A DNA stretch of 64,000 bases from Martinezella tropici (GCF_003287875.1 NZ_QMKK01000054.1:806001-870000); one strand, 5' to 3'. Shown: positions 17,182-25,935, counted from the stretch's first letter. A program made the numbers and translations. The notes: generated by a model from the sequence alone, not told the origin.

Positions 17182-18668
17182 GCGCCCTCTCCGGCAAAGG
17201 ACGCTGCCAGCACGTTTTCCTCCGTGATTTCCTCTCCGACCAGTTCCGCAACGATGACGCCGTCTCGAAAGACATAGGCACGGTCGCAAAGGCGGATTTC
17301 ATCCATTTCAGTGGAGTACCAGATGAAGGTCCGGCCGGCTGAAGCCTCATCGTTCAGGATGCGATAGACCTCCTGCTTGGTACCGATATCCACACCGCGC
17401 ATGGGATCATCCATCAGCACGATCGGTGCCGTCGTCGCAAGCGCGCGGGCAAACAGGACCTTTTGCTGATTGCCGCCGGACAATGACAGGATGCCGTTTT
17501 CCATCGTTGGCGTGCGGATTTCGATGCGACCCTTCCATTCGGCTCCGAGGCTTTTCTCACTCTCCTTGTTGACGAGCGACATCTTCGAGAGATCACCGAG
17601 CGATGCGATGCTCAGGTTCTTCAAGATGCTCCACAGAGGAAAGGTTCCGTTCAGGCTGCGATCGCCGGCGACGAAGGTAATATTCTCCCGCCTGCCCGGC
17701 AGCCAATTGCCCGACAAGGAGCGATGGAGATCGAGCAGCATGTCGGTTTGGCCATGACCGGCAAGTCCGGCAAGTCCGACAACCTCCCCCTTTCGGACCT
17801 CGAAGGTCAGGCCCCTGCCCCTGCGCGACGGCAAGGTGAGGATGGGAGGTGTAGCGGTACGCTCCTCATTCCCGTGCTTGCGGTCTTGTTCCTTGACGAC
17901 GCTGCCCATGGCCTGGACAAGGCTTCGGACATTAAAGTCTTGGGCGGCGCGATCGGCGACGACGCGGCCATCCTTCATGACGAGAATGCGGCTCGCCGTC
18001 GAAAGAATCTCGCCGAGAATATGCGAGATCAGCATCACCGCGCCGCCTGCCTGCACGAATGCCCGCACATAGGTCATCAATTGCTCGGCCAATCCGGCAT
18101 CCAGCGATGAGGTCGGCTCGTCGAGAATAACCAGCTTCGGCTTCTGACCGACGGTGCAGAAGGTGATCGCAATCTCCACCATCTGCCGTTCGGCGATGGA
18201 AAGCTCACCGACGCTGCGCATAACATCGATCTTGTGGCCGGCAAAAATCTCGTCGAGCTTGGCGCGTACGATCCCAGCCGCCTGCCGGCGCCAGTTCCAG
18301 CCGGAAAGACCGTGATGAACGACCCGCATGTTCTCGACAACGGTCAGATTGGGAGCAAGAGACAGCTCCTGAAAGACACAACGAATGCCGTATGCCCGTG
18401 CGGCATTGATGCCGTGCGCCTTGTCGTTGCCGTCGTAGGTAATCGTTCCCTCATGCGGGTTAAGACCGCCATTGATGACGTTGACGATCGTCGACTTGCC
18501 GGCACCGTTGTGACCGACAAGGCCGATGCATTCGCCGGCGTGAATGGTCAGATCGGCACCATCGAGCGCCTTCACCGCGCCGAAATGCACCTTGATGCCT
18601 CTCGCCGAGACGACGGCATGCGGCTCGGTGTCTTCCTTCATCGAACTATTGTCTTTGACTGCAATCAT
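17178..18668 (-). CDS. Sugar ABC transporter ATP-binding protein (CUT2, two ABC domains)
   Basis: Cytoplasmic ATPase of 496 residues with two ABC modules. The first has Walker A GHNGAGKST, signature-like LSIAERQ and Walker B LVILDEPTS. The second has the degenerate Walker A typical of RbsA-type proteins (GLAGHGQTDML, no Lys), an intact LSGGNQQK signature and Walker B VLMDDPMRGVD. The ATG at 18668 gives a normal-length protein; a GTG at 18722 is also in frame and an ATG at 18641 is a third choice, none with a strong ribosome-binding site. It lies between the binding-protein gene and the two permease genes. Confidence 0.88.
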   Translation of the reverse strand: MIAVKDNSSMKEDTEPHAVVSARGIKVHFGAVKALDGADLTIHAGECIGLVGHNGAGKSTIVNVINGGLNPHEGTITYDGNDKAHGINAARAYGIRCVFQELSLAPNLTVVENMRVVHHGLSGWNWRRQAAGIVRAKLDEIFAGHKIDVMRSVGELSIAERQMVEIAITFCTVGQKPKLVILDEPTSSLDAGLAEQLMTYVRAFVQAGGAVMLISHILGEILSTASRILVMKDGRVVADRAAQDFNVRSLVQAMGSVVKEQDRKHGNEERTATPPILTLPSRRGRGLTFEVRKGEVVGLAGLAGHGQTDMLLDLHRSLSGNWLPGRRENITFVAGDRSLNGTFPLWSILKNLSIASLGDLSKMSLVNKESEKSLGAEWKGRIEIRTPTMENGILSLSGGNQQKVLFARALATTAPIVLMDDPMRGVDIGTKQEVYRILNDEASAGRTFIWYSTEMDEIRLCDRAYVFRDGVIVAELVGEEITEENVLAASFAGEGA

Positions 18669-18749
18669 GGATCGTCCGGCCGGGCGTTGTATCCAACCGG
18701 CGCCGCCCTCTATCGGCGGCACCGGCCTTCATTTGCTTGTCGATATGGA

Positions 18750-19766
18750 TTACTTCGCTGCGGCGATGACCTTCTTGGCGTCATCGAGCGTGTATTCGAC
18801 ATTGGCGACGCCTCCCGCCTGCGTGGTGGCCAGGCTGGCTTCGAGATTGTCCTGATCGATGCGCAGGAACGGCACGACCAGATCTTTCTTCACTTGCTGA
18901 CCGTCGAGGATCTGCTGCGCCACCCAGAAGGCAAGCGTCGAAACGCCGGGGGCGATCGAGACGGACATGGTTTCATAACCACTGGCATCCTTCTCCTTCT
19001 TCCACCAGGCAAGCTCGTCCTGACGATTGCCCATGACGATCGTCGGCATAGGGCGCTTGGCAGCGGCGAATGCCTGTGCAGCACCGTAGCCGTCGCCGCC
19101 CTGCGTCACGACCGCGGCAATATCCGGAAGGCTCGGCAGGATGCCGGCGACGGCGCGCTGCGCGACGTCCTGCGCCCAGTCGCCGTGCACGGAGCCGACG
19201 ATTTTGAACTGCGGATATTTGGCGGCAGCCGCATGGATACCGGCGGAAATCTCGTCATCGACGGAAACGCCGGCAAGGCCTCGAATTTCGAGGACGTTGC
19301 CGCCCTTGGGCATCTTCTTGGCGAGATACTCGATCTGGCTGGCGCCCATGCCCTTGAAGTCGACGGCGATGCGCCAGGCGCAGGGTTCGGTGACGATGCC
19401 ATCGAAGGAAACGACGACGATCTTGGCATCGCAGGCTTCCTTGATCGCACCGTTCAGCGCCGTCGGCGACGCGGCGTCGATGACGATCGCGTCATAGCCC
19501 TGCAGGATCATGTTCTGAATCTGCGCTGCCTGTTCGGTTGCCTGATTTTCCGCCGTCGTAAACGGATCGGCGGCAGCCACCACGCCGGCTTTCACGGCTT
19601 CGCCCGTGACTTTCTGCCAGCTGGTCAGCATGGCCTGGCGCCAGGAATTGCCGGCGTAATTGTTCGACAACGCAATTTTCTTGGATGATGTATCAGCAAA
19701 AGCGGAACCCGGCACGGCAACGCAGGCGATGACGGCGGATGCCAGCAGCATCTTGGCAATATTCAT
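18750..19766 (-). CDS. Sugar ABC transporter periplasmic binding protein
   Basis: Periplasmic ligand receptor of the Peripla_BP_4 (RbsB-like) family, 338 residues. ATG 19766 follows a perfect GGAGG at 7 bases and gives a clean signal peptide (MNIAKMLLASAVIACVAV, cleavage near AFA-D). Domain features include a first beta-alpha unit starting KIALSNNYAGN and a QIQNMILQGYDAIVI segment typical of the family. It is the first gene of the leftward operon down to the SMP-30 gene at 14338. Its promoter lies in the 298-bp gap shared with the divergent histidine kinase gene. Confidence 0.9.
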   Translation of the reverse strand: MNIAKMLLASAVIACVAVPGSAFADTSSKKIALSNNYAGNSWRQAMLTSWQKVTGEAVKAGVVAAADPFTTAENQATEQAAQIQNMILQGYDAIVIDAASPTALNGAIKEACDAKIVVVSFDGIVTEPCAWRIAVDFKGMGASQIEYLAKKMPKGGNVLEIRGLAGVSVDDEISAGIHAAAAKYPQFKIVGSVHGDWAQDVAQRAVAGILPSLPDIAAVVTQGGDGYGAAQAFAAAKRPMPTIVMGNRQDELAWWKKEKDASGYETMSVSIAPGVSTLAFWVAQQILDGQQVKKDLVVPFLRIDQDNLEASLATTQAGGVANVEYTLDDAKKVIAAAK

Positions 19767-19919
19767 ATTTTCCTCCCAATGAGCCCGTACTTCCTCTTCC
19801 AGGCCAAGATTTTCGAGCGCGCTCCTCAACGAACGACCGAAAATAATATTTGCACTGAAGGTTCCCCTGTCAGTACAAACAGGATGTCCGAGATTGTTTC
19901 GATTGTACAGGCGCTTAAG

Positions 19920-19965
19920 CTGCGGGACCTTGCGGGATCCCGCAGAAAAAATGCGCAAGCCCGCA
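19920..19965. promoter_or_regulatory. Cluster of four TGCGGG half-sites
   Basis: In the gap between the divergent sugar ABC operon and the two-component genes, TGCGGG occurs at 19921-19926 and 19931-19936 and its complement CCCGCA at 19939-19944 and 19960-19965. The middle two make a perfect 14-bp palindrome, TGCGGGATCCCGCA (19931-19944). CTGCGGGA at 19920 can also pair with TCCCGCAG at 19938. No T-run follows on either strand, so an operator is more likely than a terminator. The binding protein is unknown; the response regulator at 21300 is one candidate. Confidence 0.45.
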
Positions 19966-20064
19966 GGACGAACGGCTCGGATCGGCGCTTAATAGCGTCG
20001 GAAATCCTTATGCTGCGATCGACCGGAGGAGAAGCGGTCGACGCATTGCCTGGGAGGGCGTGCC

Positions 20065-21303
20065 TTGCGCGATCTGGCGCCGCAATCGGTCTTCGACCAC
20101 TATCTCAACATATCGAGGCTACTCGCCGGCCAGCTCGACTTTCACTCCGTCATCCGAGCAGTCGCAGCCGAAATCAGCCACGTGATCCCGCACGATCATC
20201 TCGACGTCTGTATCCTGCTGGTGGACGAGCAATTTCACACGGCCTACGAGAGCGGGCTCGAAACCGATTGGGGACGCCGGTTTCCGGCGCCGGTCAGCAA
20301 CAGCCCCATCCGCACGCTTCTCTGGGGCGAGAGCGATTATCTGCTGACCGACGATGCCTGGAGCGACCCGCAGTTCCATTTCCAGGGCGCTTTTTCACAC
20401 CCGATCTTTCACCAATCGCTGCATAGCCGCGTGCACGTACCACTGAAAGTACAGGGGCACGTTATCGGCGCGCTTTCCTGCTCGAGCCATCAGACCGGCT
20501 TCTACACCATGCAGCATGTCGAAAGCGCCCGCGTCATTGCCGATCTGCTGGCACCCCATTTCTTCGCCATCCGTGCCGCCGACCAGGCTAAGCTCTCGGC
20601 CATCGTCGAAGCCGAAGCCCGCGCCCGCGAAGAAGGTCTTCGCCTCGGTGCCCTGAAATTGACCGAGGCATTGGAGGCCGAGCGGCAACGTATCGGCATG
20701 GATTTGCACGATCAGATTCTGGCCGATCTGACCCGCCTCTCCCGCCGGCTGGAGAGGCTTGCCAGCCAGCCCGATGTCACCGGTGAGGCTCTTGAACCGC
20801 TTTTTCGCGGTTTGCAGCATAGCATGCACGATCTTCGCCAGATCATCGAGGAGGCCAAGCCCTCGGTCCTTCAGCTGTTCGGCTTTGCGCAAGCGGTGGA
20901 AAACCATCTTGAGCGGTCGATTCAGGAGAGCGGCGCCACTTTGGCCTGGACGCTGAAAGACGAGACCGGCGGCGCCATCGACTGCCTCGAACAGCCAGTT
21001 TCCATTGCCCTTTTCCGCATCGCGCAGGAGGCCATCAATAACGCCATACGCCATGCCCATGCCAGCAACATTGATGTTCACCTGAAAGCGGCCGGGGGCG
21101 CGGTGACCATTGACGTCACGGATGACGGTCTTGGACTTGGAAATGCCCGCAGGCCGTCAGGTGGCGGCATCGAAAATATGCGGACCCGCGCGCGGCTGAT
21201 CTCGGCACGCTTTGCGATCAAACCGGCCGGCGCATCCGGAGGAACATTGGTCAGCGTCACCCTGCCCGCCAAGGCGCAGCCGGTGGGAGGAGCCGCGGCA
21301 TGA
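20065..21303 (+). CDS. GAF-domain sensor histidine kinase (NarX/DesK-type, HisKA_3)
   Basis: Cytoplasmic sensor kinase of 412 residues without transmembrane segments. It starts with TTG at 20065, supported by GGGAGG 7 bases upstream. An N-terminal GAF domain covers about residues 20-175. A HisKA_3 dimerisation domain follows with the H-box RIGMDLHDQ near residue 213, and a HATPase domain with QEAINNAIRHAHAS and a GGGIENM G-box. This architecture belongs to the NarL-type two-component group. The signal is unknown. It overlaps the response regulator gene by 4 bp (ATGA) and is divergent from the sugar ABC operon, so it may respond to a related metabolite. Confidence 0.88.
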   Translation: MRDLAPQSVFDHYLNISRLLAGQLDFHSVIRAVAAEISHVIPHDHLDVCILLVDEQFHTAYESGLETDWGRRFPAPVSNSPIRTLLWGESDYLLTDDAWSDPQFHFQGAFSHPIFHQSLHSRVHVPLKVQGHVIGALSCSSHQTGFYTMQHVESARVIADLLAPHFFAIRAADQAKLSAIVEAEARAREEGLRLGALKLTEALEAERQRIGMDLHDQILADLTRLSRRLERLASQPDVTGEALEPLFRGLQHSMHDLRQIIEEAKPSVLQLFGFAQAVENHLERSIQESGATLAWTLKDETGGAIDCLEQPVSIALFRIAQEAINNAIRHAHASNIDVHLKAAGGAVTIDVTDDGLGLGNARRPSGGGIENMRTRARLISARFAIKPAGASGGTLVSVTLPAKAQPVGGAAA

Positions 21304-22031
21304 AGGTTCTGATCATCGAGGACGATCCGCTTCATCGCTCCTATCTCAACGAAGCAATCCGAGCCGCACTTCCCGAATGCGATGGCGTGCTGGAAGCCGA
21401 AAACGGCAACAGCGGCGAACGGCTGGCGCGGGATTGCAAATCTGCCCATATCGTCATGGATCTGCAGATGAGCCAGCGCAACGGCATCGAGGCGGCGCGC
21501 ACCATATGGAAGGAGCGGCCGGAGACGCGTATCCTCTTCTGGTCGAACTATTCCGATGAAGCCTATGTTCGCGGCGTCTCCCGCATCGTGCCGGCCGGTG
21601 CCGTCTATGGCTATGTTTTGAAATCGGCTTCAGATGACAGGTTGAAGCTGGCGCTGCGCAGCATCTTCATCGAGAGCCAGTGCGTGATCGACCGCGAAGT
21701 GCGTGGCATGCAGCAAAGAAGCCTTGGAAATGTCAACGGCTTCACCGAAGCCGAATATGAGATCCTGGTCGATATCGCACTGGGATTGACCGACCGCGCC
21801 ATTGCCCAAAGGCGCAATCTCTCAGTGCGCAGCGTTCAAAATCGATTACAGCAGCTCTACATCAAGCTCGGGGTCTATCAGCCGCTCGGCAATCAGGACG
21901 ACGACAGCCGTTTCAACCTAAGAGCCCGCGCCGTGGCCGTGGCGTTTCTCAGAAAGCTGCTCAATCATAGTGCTCTGGAGCGGGCGGAAACCGATCTTAC
22001 CGGCTGGCTCGCCCGCCAGCCCCACGATTGA
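21300..22031 (+). CDS. Response regulator with LuxR/NarL-type HTH
   Basis: DNA-binding response regulator of 243 residues, partner of the kinase it overlaps. The receiver domain has the acidic pocket EDD (7-9), the phospho-acceptor Asp54 in VMDLQM, a Ser in the WSNYSDE segment and a conserved Lys in YGYVLKSAS. The C-terminal HTH reads TEAEYEILVDIALGLTDR, then LSVRSVQNRLQQLYIKLGV, matching the LuxR_C fold though the usual 'LTxRExEVL' is altered to FTEAEYEIL. The C-terminal tail of about 45 residues is longer than in NarL. Targets are not known. Confidence 0.86.
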   Translation: MKVLIIEDDPLHRSYLNEAIRAALPECDGVLEAENGNSGERLARDCKSAHIVMDLQMSQRNGIEAARTIWKERPETRILFWSNYSDEAYVRGVSRIVPAGAVYGYVLKSASDDRLKLALRSIFIESQCVIDREVRGMQQRSLGNVNGFTEAEYEILVDIALGLTDRAIAQRRNLSVRSVQNRLQQLYIKLGVYQPLGNQDDDSRFNLRARAVAVAFLRKLLNHSALERAETDLTGWLARQPHD

Positions 22032-22085
22032 GTGACAGAATTTGCCGCCGGCGTCGATCACGCTTGACGTCTTCTACCGAATAAT

Positions 22086-22107
22086 TGTCTATTGCTAGCA
22101 ATAGACA
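22086..22107. promoter_or_regulatory. Perfect 22-bp palindromic operator upstream of the UxaA-family gene
   Basis: TGTCTATTGCT at 22086-22096 is followed directly by its exact reverse complement AGCAATAGACA at 22097-22107. It ends 26 bp before the ATG at 22133, a position where a bound repressor would block the promoter. The half-site CAATAGA recurs at 24744-24750, upstream of the GntR gene that faces this operon from the other side. The palindrome is seen directly; the regulator is inferred. Confidence 0.7.
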
Positions 22108-22132
22108 TTAATCCAACCATACGGAATTTCTC

Positions 22133-23662
22133 ATGTCCGCCGTTTCGCCTGTCATCCTGCTCAATCCCATCGACGATGTCGCGGTTGCCCGCGTGATGAT
22201 CCGCGCCGGCAGCGCCACCGGCATCGACGGCTTGATTGCTGCAGACCAGATCCCGCGCGGCCACAAGGTTGCAGTCCGCGACATCCAGTCGGGCCAGGAA
22301 ATCCGCAAATTCGGCCAGCCGATCGGCGTTGCGACGCAGTTCATTCCGGCCGGCGGCCATGTCCATCTGCAGAACCTGGCAGTCATCGAATCCGAACACC
22401 CCTACCAGTTCAGCGTCGATATCGAAGAGACGGGCATGCTGCCGCGCGAGGACTGTCGGACCTTCATGGGCTTCGATCGCGGAGCAGGCGGTGTCGGCAC
22501 GCGCAACTTTATCGGCATCATCACCACGGTGAACTGCTCTGCGACCGTCTCAAAATATATCGCCGAGCATTTCAATCGCACCGGAGGCCTGGACGGCTTC
22601 GACAATGTCGACGGCGTGGTGGCACTGACCCATGGCGGCGGTTGCGCCATCAATACCCAGTCTGAAGGCTATCGCTATCTCGCCCGCACCCTGCAGGGTT
22701 ACGCCCGTCATCCGAATTTCGGCGGCATCCTGATGATCGGCCTTGGCTGCGAAACCAATCAGATCGCGCCCATTCTCGAACATTACAAGCTCGAGGAAGG
22801 AAACCGGCTGCGCACCATGACGATCCAGGATCTCGGCGGTACCCGCAAAACGATCGCGGCTGCTTCGGAAATGATCAAGGACATGTTGCCCGAGGTGAAC
22901 TCAGCCAAGCGCACCGTTCAGCCCCTCTCGGGCATCAAGCTCGCCCTGGAATGCGGTGGCTCCGATGGCTATTCGGGAATTTCGGCCAATCCGGCGCTCG
23001 GCTATGCCTCCGATCTTCTCGTGCGCAATGGCGGTACATCGGTTCTGGCGGAAACGCCGGAGATCTATGGCGCGGAACATCTGCTGACGCGCAGAGCGGT
23101 CACGCCCGCAGTCGCCGAAAAGCTGCTCTCCAGAATTGATTGGTGGCGCGATTATACCCGCCGCAACGGCGCGGAACTCAACAACAACCCATCCTACGGC
23201 AACAAGCTCGGCGGATTGACGACCATCCTCGAAAAGTCGCTCGGTGCGGTCGCCAAGGGCGGCTCCATGCCGCTGAAGGCCGTCTACGAATATTCGGAGA
23301 TCGTCGATGAACCCGGCTTCGTCTTCATGGATACCCCCGGCTACGATCCCGTTGCCGTCACCGGCCAGGTGGCCGGCGGCTGCAATGTGATCTGCTTTAC
23401 CACCGGCCGGGGATCGGTGTCCGGATTCAAACCGGCACCCTGCGTCAAGATCGCCACCAACACCGAGATGTACAACCATATGCGCGAGGATATGGATATC
23501 AACTGCGGTGACATCGTCAGCGGCGACGACACGATCGAGGCGGCCGGCGAACGGATCTTCGAGGAAATCATCGCTGTCGCCTCCGGCAAGAAGACGCTGA
23601 GCGAAACCTTCGACTATGGCGACAATGAATTCGTTCCCTGGCAGGTCGGCGCCATTACCTGA
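22133..23662 (+). CDS. UxaA/GarD-family sugar-acid dehydratase
   Basis: Predicted altronate- or galactarate-type dehydratase of 509 residues, the normal length for the family. A short SAF domain at the N-terminus (about 10-90, VRDIQSGQEIRKFGQPIG) is followed by the catalytic GD_AH domain with GAGGVGTRNF near residue 119, THGGGC near 163, GLGCETNQ near 202 and a C-terminal FTTGRGS / KIATNTEMY segment. The family removes water from hexonates or hexarates to give 2-keto-3-deoxy acids. A 22-bp palindrome lies directly upstream and a convergent GntR gene lies 11 bp downstream, so that regulator probably controls it. The substrate is not resolved. Confidence 0.85.
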   Translation: MSAVSPVILLNPIDDVAVARVMIRAGSATGIDGLIAADQIPRGHKVAVRDIQSGQEIRKFGQPIGVATQFIPAGGHVHLQNLAVIESEHPYQFSVDIEETGMLPREDCRTFMGFDRGAGGVGTRNFIGIITTVNCSATVSKYIAEHFNRTGGLDGFDNVDGVVALTHGGGCAINTQSEGYRYLARTLQGYARHPNFGGILMIGLGCETNQIAPILEHYKLEEGNRLRTMTIQDLGGTRKTIAAASEMIKDMLPEVNSAKRTVQPLSGIKLALECGGSDGYSGISANPALGYASDLLVRNGGTSVLAETPEIYGAEHLLTRRAVTPAVAEKLLSRIDWWRDYTRRNGAELNNNPSYGNKLGGLTTILEKSLGAVAKGGSMPLKAVYEYSEIVDEPGFVFMDTPGYDPVAVTGQVAGGCNVICFTTGRGSVSGFKPAPCVKIATNTEMYNHMREDMDINCGDIVSGDDTIEAAGERIFEEIIAVASGKKTLSETFDYGDNEFVPWQVGAIT

Positions 23663-23673
23663 CGCCGTCAAAA

Positions 23674-24669
23674 TCAGGTGATGAAGCTGTATTCGTCCGG
23701 CTGGTAGTGCTCGCGGATATAGGCGGCACGCGCCTGCACATTAGGCTGCGAATTGCTTATGTGATCGCGCATGGCTTTCCGCAGCCCTTGTTCGTCGCGC
23801 TTTTGCACCATCTCGAACACGCCGATATGTTCCGCAAGAAACGGCTCATGGTCCGGCCTCTTGATGCGACTACCGACGATGTGCTTGCTCAACGTCAGGA
23901 TACAATGCGTCCGCTTCAGAATATTCAGGAATTCCTTGTTCGGACAGGCCTGCAGGCTGCGCAGATGAAGATCGAGCTCGAGTTCGTACATTGTCGAGGC
24001 CGTGACATCGGGATAATCCGCAAGCGCCTGCGACAGCCGCGCAAGCATCGCCTCGACGTGGTCGCTGGAAAGTCCATCCAAGGCGCTGGCGAGCGCCACC
24101 GGCTCGATCTGCTCGCGAACCTCATATAGGTCGCGGATGCGCTGAGCGTCGAGCGGTACGATCGACCAGCGAAAATTGTCGTCCTTCTCGGTAATGCCGA
24201 GCGTCTCGAGCTTTAGCAGCACATCGCGCGCCACCCCGCGCCCGACGCCGAAATGCCGCGCCAATTCGTTTTCATTGATGCGATAACGACCGAAGACGGA
24301 GCGATGGACGACGATGCGCTCGACATCTTCATAAAGCGCCTGCCAGGCAAATGCGGGCCTGCCGCTGTTTTCATCAAGCAAGTTGCCGAGATAATTGTCG
24401 AGCTTAACCCGTTTCGGCGGTGTTCCCGGCACCCCGACAATAAAGCCTCGGCCATCGAACCGGGCGATAAGACCATCCTCAAGCAGCAGCTGCAGCGCCT
24501 GGCGCACCGGCGCGCGGCTGCTGCCGACCAGGCCGGCAAGTGCCGCCTCCGTCACCACAAGTCCATCCGGCACGGCTCCCGCCAAGATCTCGGCCTTCAA
24601 TCGCCCGTGAAGCTCCTCATAGAGCCTGGTCTTGCGCAGACCGCTGCTCTCCAAATGCGATACGCTCAT
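23674..24669 (-). CDS. GntR-family regulator with two winged-helix domains and an FCD domain
   Basis: Transcription factor of 331 residues from ATG 24669; a GTG at 24714 would add 15. The first GntR-type winged helix spans about residues 12-75 (VTEAALAGLVGSSRAPVRQAL, ending GRGFIVG). A second helix-turn-helix of the same type follows at about 110-160 (INENELARHFGVGRGVARDVL, LETLGITEK). The C-terminal FCD ligand domain begins near residue 175 (IRDLYEVREQIEPVALA) with His residues expected to hold a metal (LDLHLRS, AEHIGVFE, RDHI). Ordinary FadR-type proteins of about 230 residues have one winged helix, so the extra domain explains the greater length. It converges on the dehydratase gene. Confidence 0.85.
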   Translation of the reverse strand: MSVSHLESSGLRKTRLYEELHGRLKAEILAGAVPDGLVVTEAALAGLVGSSRAPVRQALQLLLEDGLIARFDGRGFIVGVPGTPPKRVKLDNYLGNLLDENSGRPAFAWQALYEDVERIVVHRSVFGRYRINENELARHFGVGRGVARDVLLKLETLGITEKDDNFRWSIVPLDAQRIRDLYEVREQIEPVALASALDGLSSDHVEAMLARLSQALADYPDVTASTMYELELDLHLRSLQACPNKEFLNILKRTHCILTLSKHIVGSRIKRPDHEPFLAEHIGVFEMVQKRDEQGLRKAMRDHISNSQPNVQARAAYIREHYQPDEYSFIT

Positions 24670-24781
24670 ATCGTTCCATGTTTCATCAAACGGACTACCA
24701 TCATCGCTATCCACATTGCCTATTCAAAAAGGGAACGGCAATCCAATAGAGGCGCCGCCCGCTCCAAGCGGATCAAATCGT

Positions 24782-24922
24782 GCGAATTCGAGAGCCGAGG
24801 CCGACATCGGGCACTTCAAGGGCATCAAGCCGAGCGTTAGCGGATGCGCGCGGATCGTCGGTCACAATACGATCTTCGTCGACGATCGTTATCCCTTGGC
24901 GTATGGTTTCCAGATCAAGTAG
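24782..24922 (+). pseudogene. C-terminal remnant of a proline-racemase-family gene
   Basis: An open stretch of 46 codons ending in TAG at 24920 reads AEADIGHFKGIKPSVSG followed by VGHNTIFVDDRYPLAYGF. This matches the C-terminal end of the proline racemase/4-hydroxyproline epimerase/3-hydroxyproline dehydratase family (EAxVGxxxGIxPxVxGxAxIxGxNTxxxDxxDPLxxGF). The other roughly 290 residues are missing: upstream there is only non-matching sequence and then the divergent GntR gene. It is therefore a truncated relic, lying just before the AraC-type regulator gene. The match is by recognition of motifs, not by alignment. Confidence 0.55.
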
Positions 24923-24948
24923 AAGGGCTTGATCAGGCGAGGCATTAG

Positions 24949-25935
24949 ATGAAATCCGGCAAGCATGAATTGAAGCATGGTCCTTTGAAGGTCGGATTTA
25001 TTCTCGCGCGATCGTTTACCCTTTCCGCCTTCGCGCTGTTTATCGATACGCTAAGACTGGCGAGCGATGAGGCCGATAAGTCCGGCAGGGTCCTGGCCGA
25101 CTGGCAGTTGTTGGGTAGCACACGGCATCTCATCACCTCCAGCTGCGGGGTTCAGGTCGCACCGACATCGGACTTTATCGAGCCGCGGGAGTTTGACTAC
25201 ATCGTCGTGGTCGGTGGACTTTTGAACACGGACATCACGATAGACAATCAGACCGCCGATTATTTGAAGAAGGCCGCGGCTCAAAAAATCCCGCTCATCG
25301 GCGTTTGCACCGGCACCTTCATTCTGGCGCGCCTCGGCCTGATGAAAACACACCAGACCTGCGTCAGCTGGCTGCACTACCAGGCCTATCGAGAGCAATT
25401 TCCCGACAATCCGGTTCGTTCCGACCGCCTGTTCAATCTCGATCGCAGCCGCGGATCGTGTGCCGGCGGAAGCAGCGCTGCCGATATGGCGGCCTTCCTT
25501 GTCAGACGGCATATCAGCAGGGATGCCGAACGAAATGCTCTAGAAGTGCTGCAGATCGAGCGGGCTCGATCCGGCCTGGATATCCAGCCGCGCAAGCCGC
25601 TCGCCATCGAATGCCAGGACCCGCGTCTGAAAGCCGTGCTCATCACCATGGAAAGCCATATCGAGGACGTCGTGCCGACCGAAGATCTTGCCGCGTCCGT
25701 CGGCCTGTCTCGGCGACAACTCGAGCGCCTATTCCTGGAGGAAATGAAGACGTCTCCCGGAGCTGTCTACACGCGCATTCGCATGGAGCGCGCCAAGCAA
25801 CTGGTTCTTCAGACGCAGGCGCCGCTCATCGAAATTGCACTTGAAGTGGGCTTTGACAGTGCGTCGCACTTTGCCAGATTGTTCCGAAGGCTATTTGGGC
25901 AATCACCGACGGAGCTACGCCGCGCACAGGCATAA
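24949..25935 (+). CDS. GlxA-family transcriptional regulator (DJ-1/PfpI + AraC HTH)
   Basis: AraC-type regulator of 328 residues. The N-terminal DJ-1/PfpI-like domain (about 10-180) includes FDYIVVVGG and the nucleophile-elbow Cys in GVCTGTFILARLGL; it is thought to bind ligand rather than to be an enzyme in this family. The C-terminal AraC domain (about 225-325) has two helix-turn-helix units: LAASVGLSRRQLERLFLEE and IALEVGFDSASHFARLFRR. Relatives regulate catabolism of amines and amino acids such as carnitine, glycine betaine and arginine. GGCGAGG precedes the ATG. It follows the proline-racemase remnant, so it may be the surviving regulator of a lost imino-acid pathway. Confidence 0.85.
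   Translation: MKSGKHELKHGPLKVGFILARSFTLSAFALFIDTLRLASDEADKSGRVLADWQLLGSTRHLITSSCGVQVAPTSDFIEPREFDYIVVVGGLLNTDITIDNQTADYLKKAAAQKIPLIGVCTGTFILARLGLMKTHQTCVSWLHYQAYREQFPDNPVRSDRLFNLDRSRGSCAGGSSAADMAAFLVRRHISRDAERNALEVLQIERARSGLDIQPRKPLAIECQDPRLKAVLITMESHIEDVVPTEDLAASVGLSRRQLERLFLEEMKTSPGAVYTRIRMERAKQLVLQTQAPLIEIALEVGFDSASHFARLFRRLFGQSPTELRRAQA

Noticed and set aside
18234..19688. 484-codon + strand frame over the sugar ABC genes
   Set aside because: Spans the antisense of two confident genes (ATPase and binding protein); no protein-like motifs.
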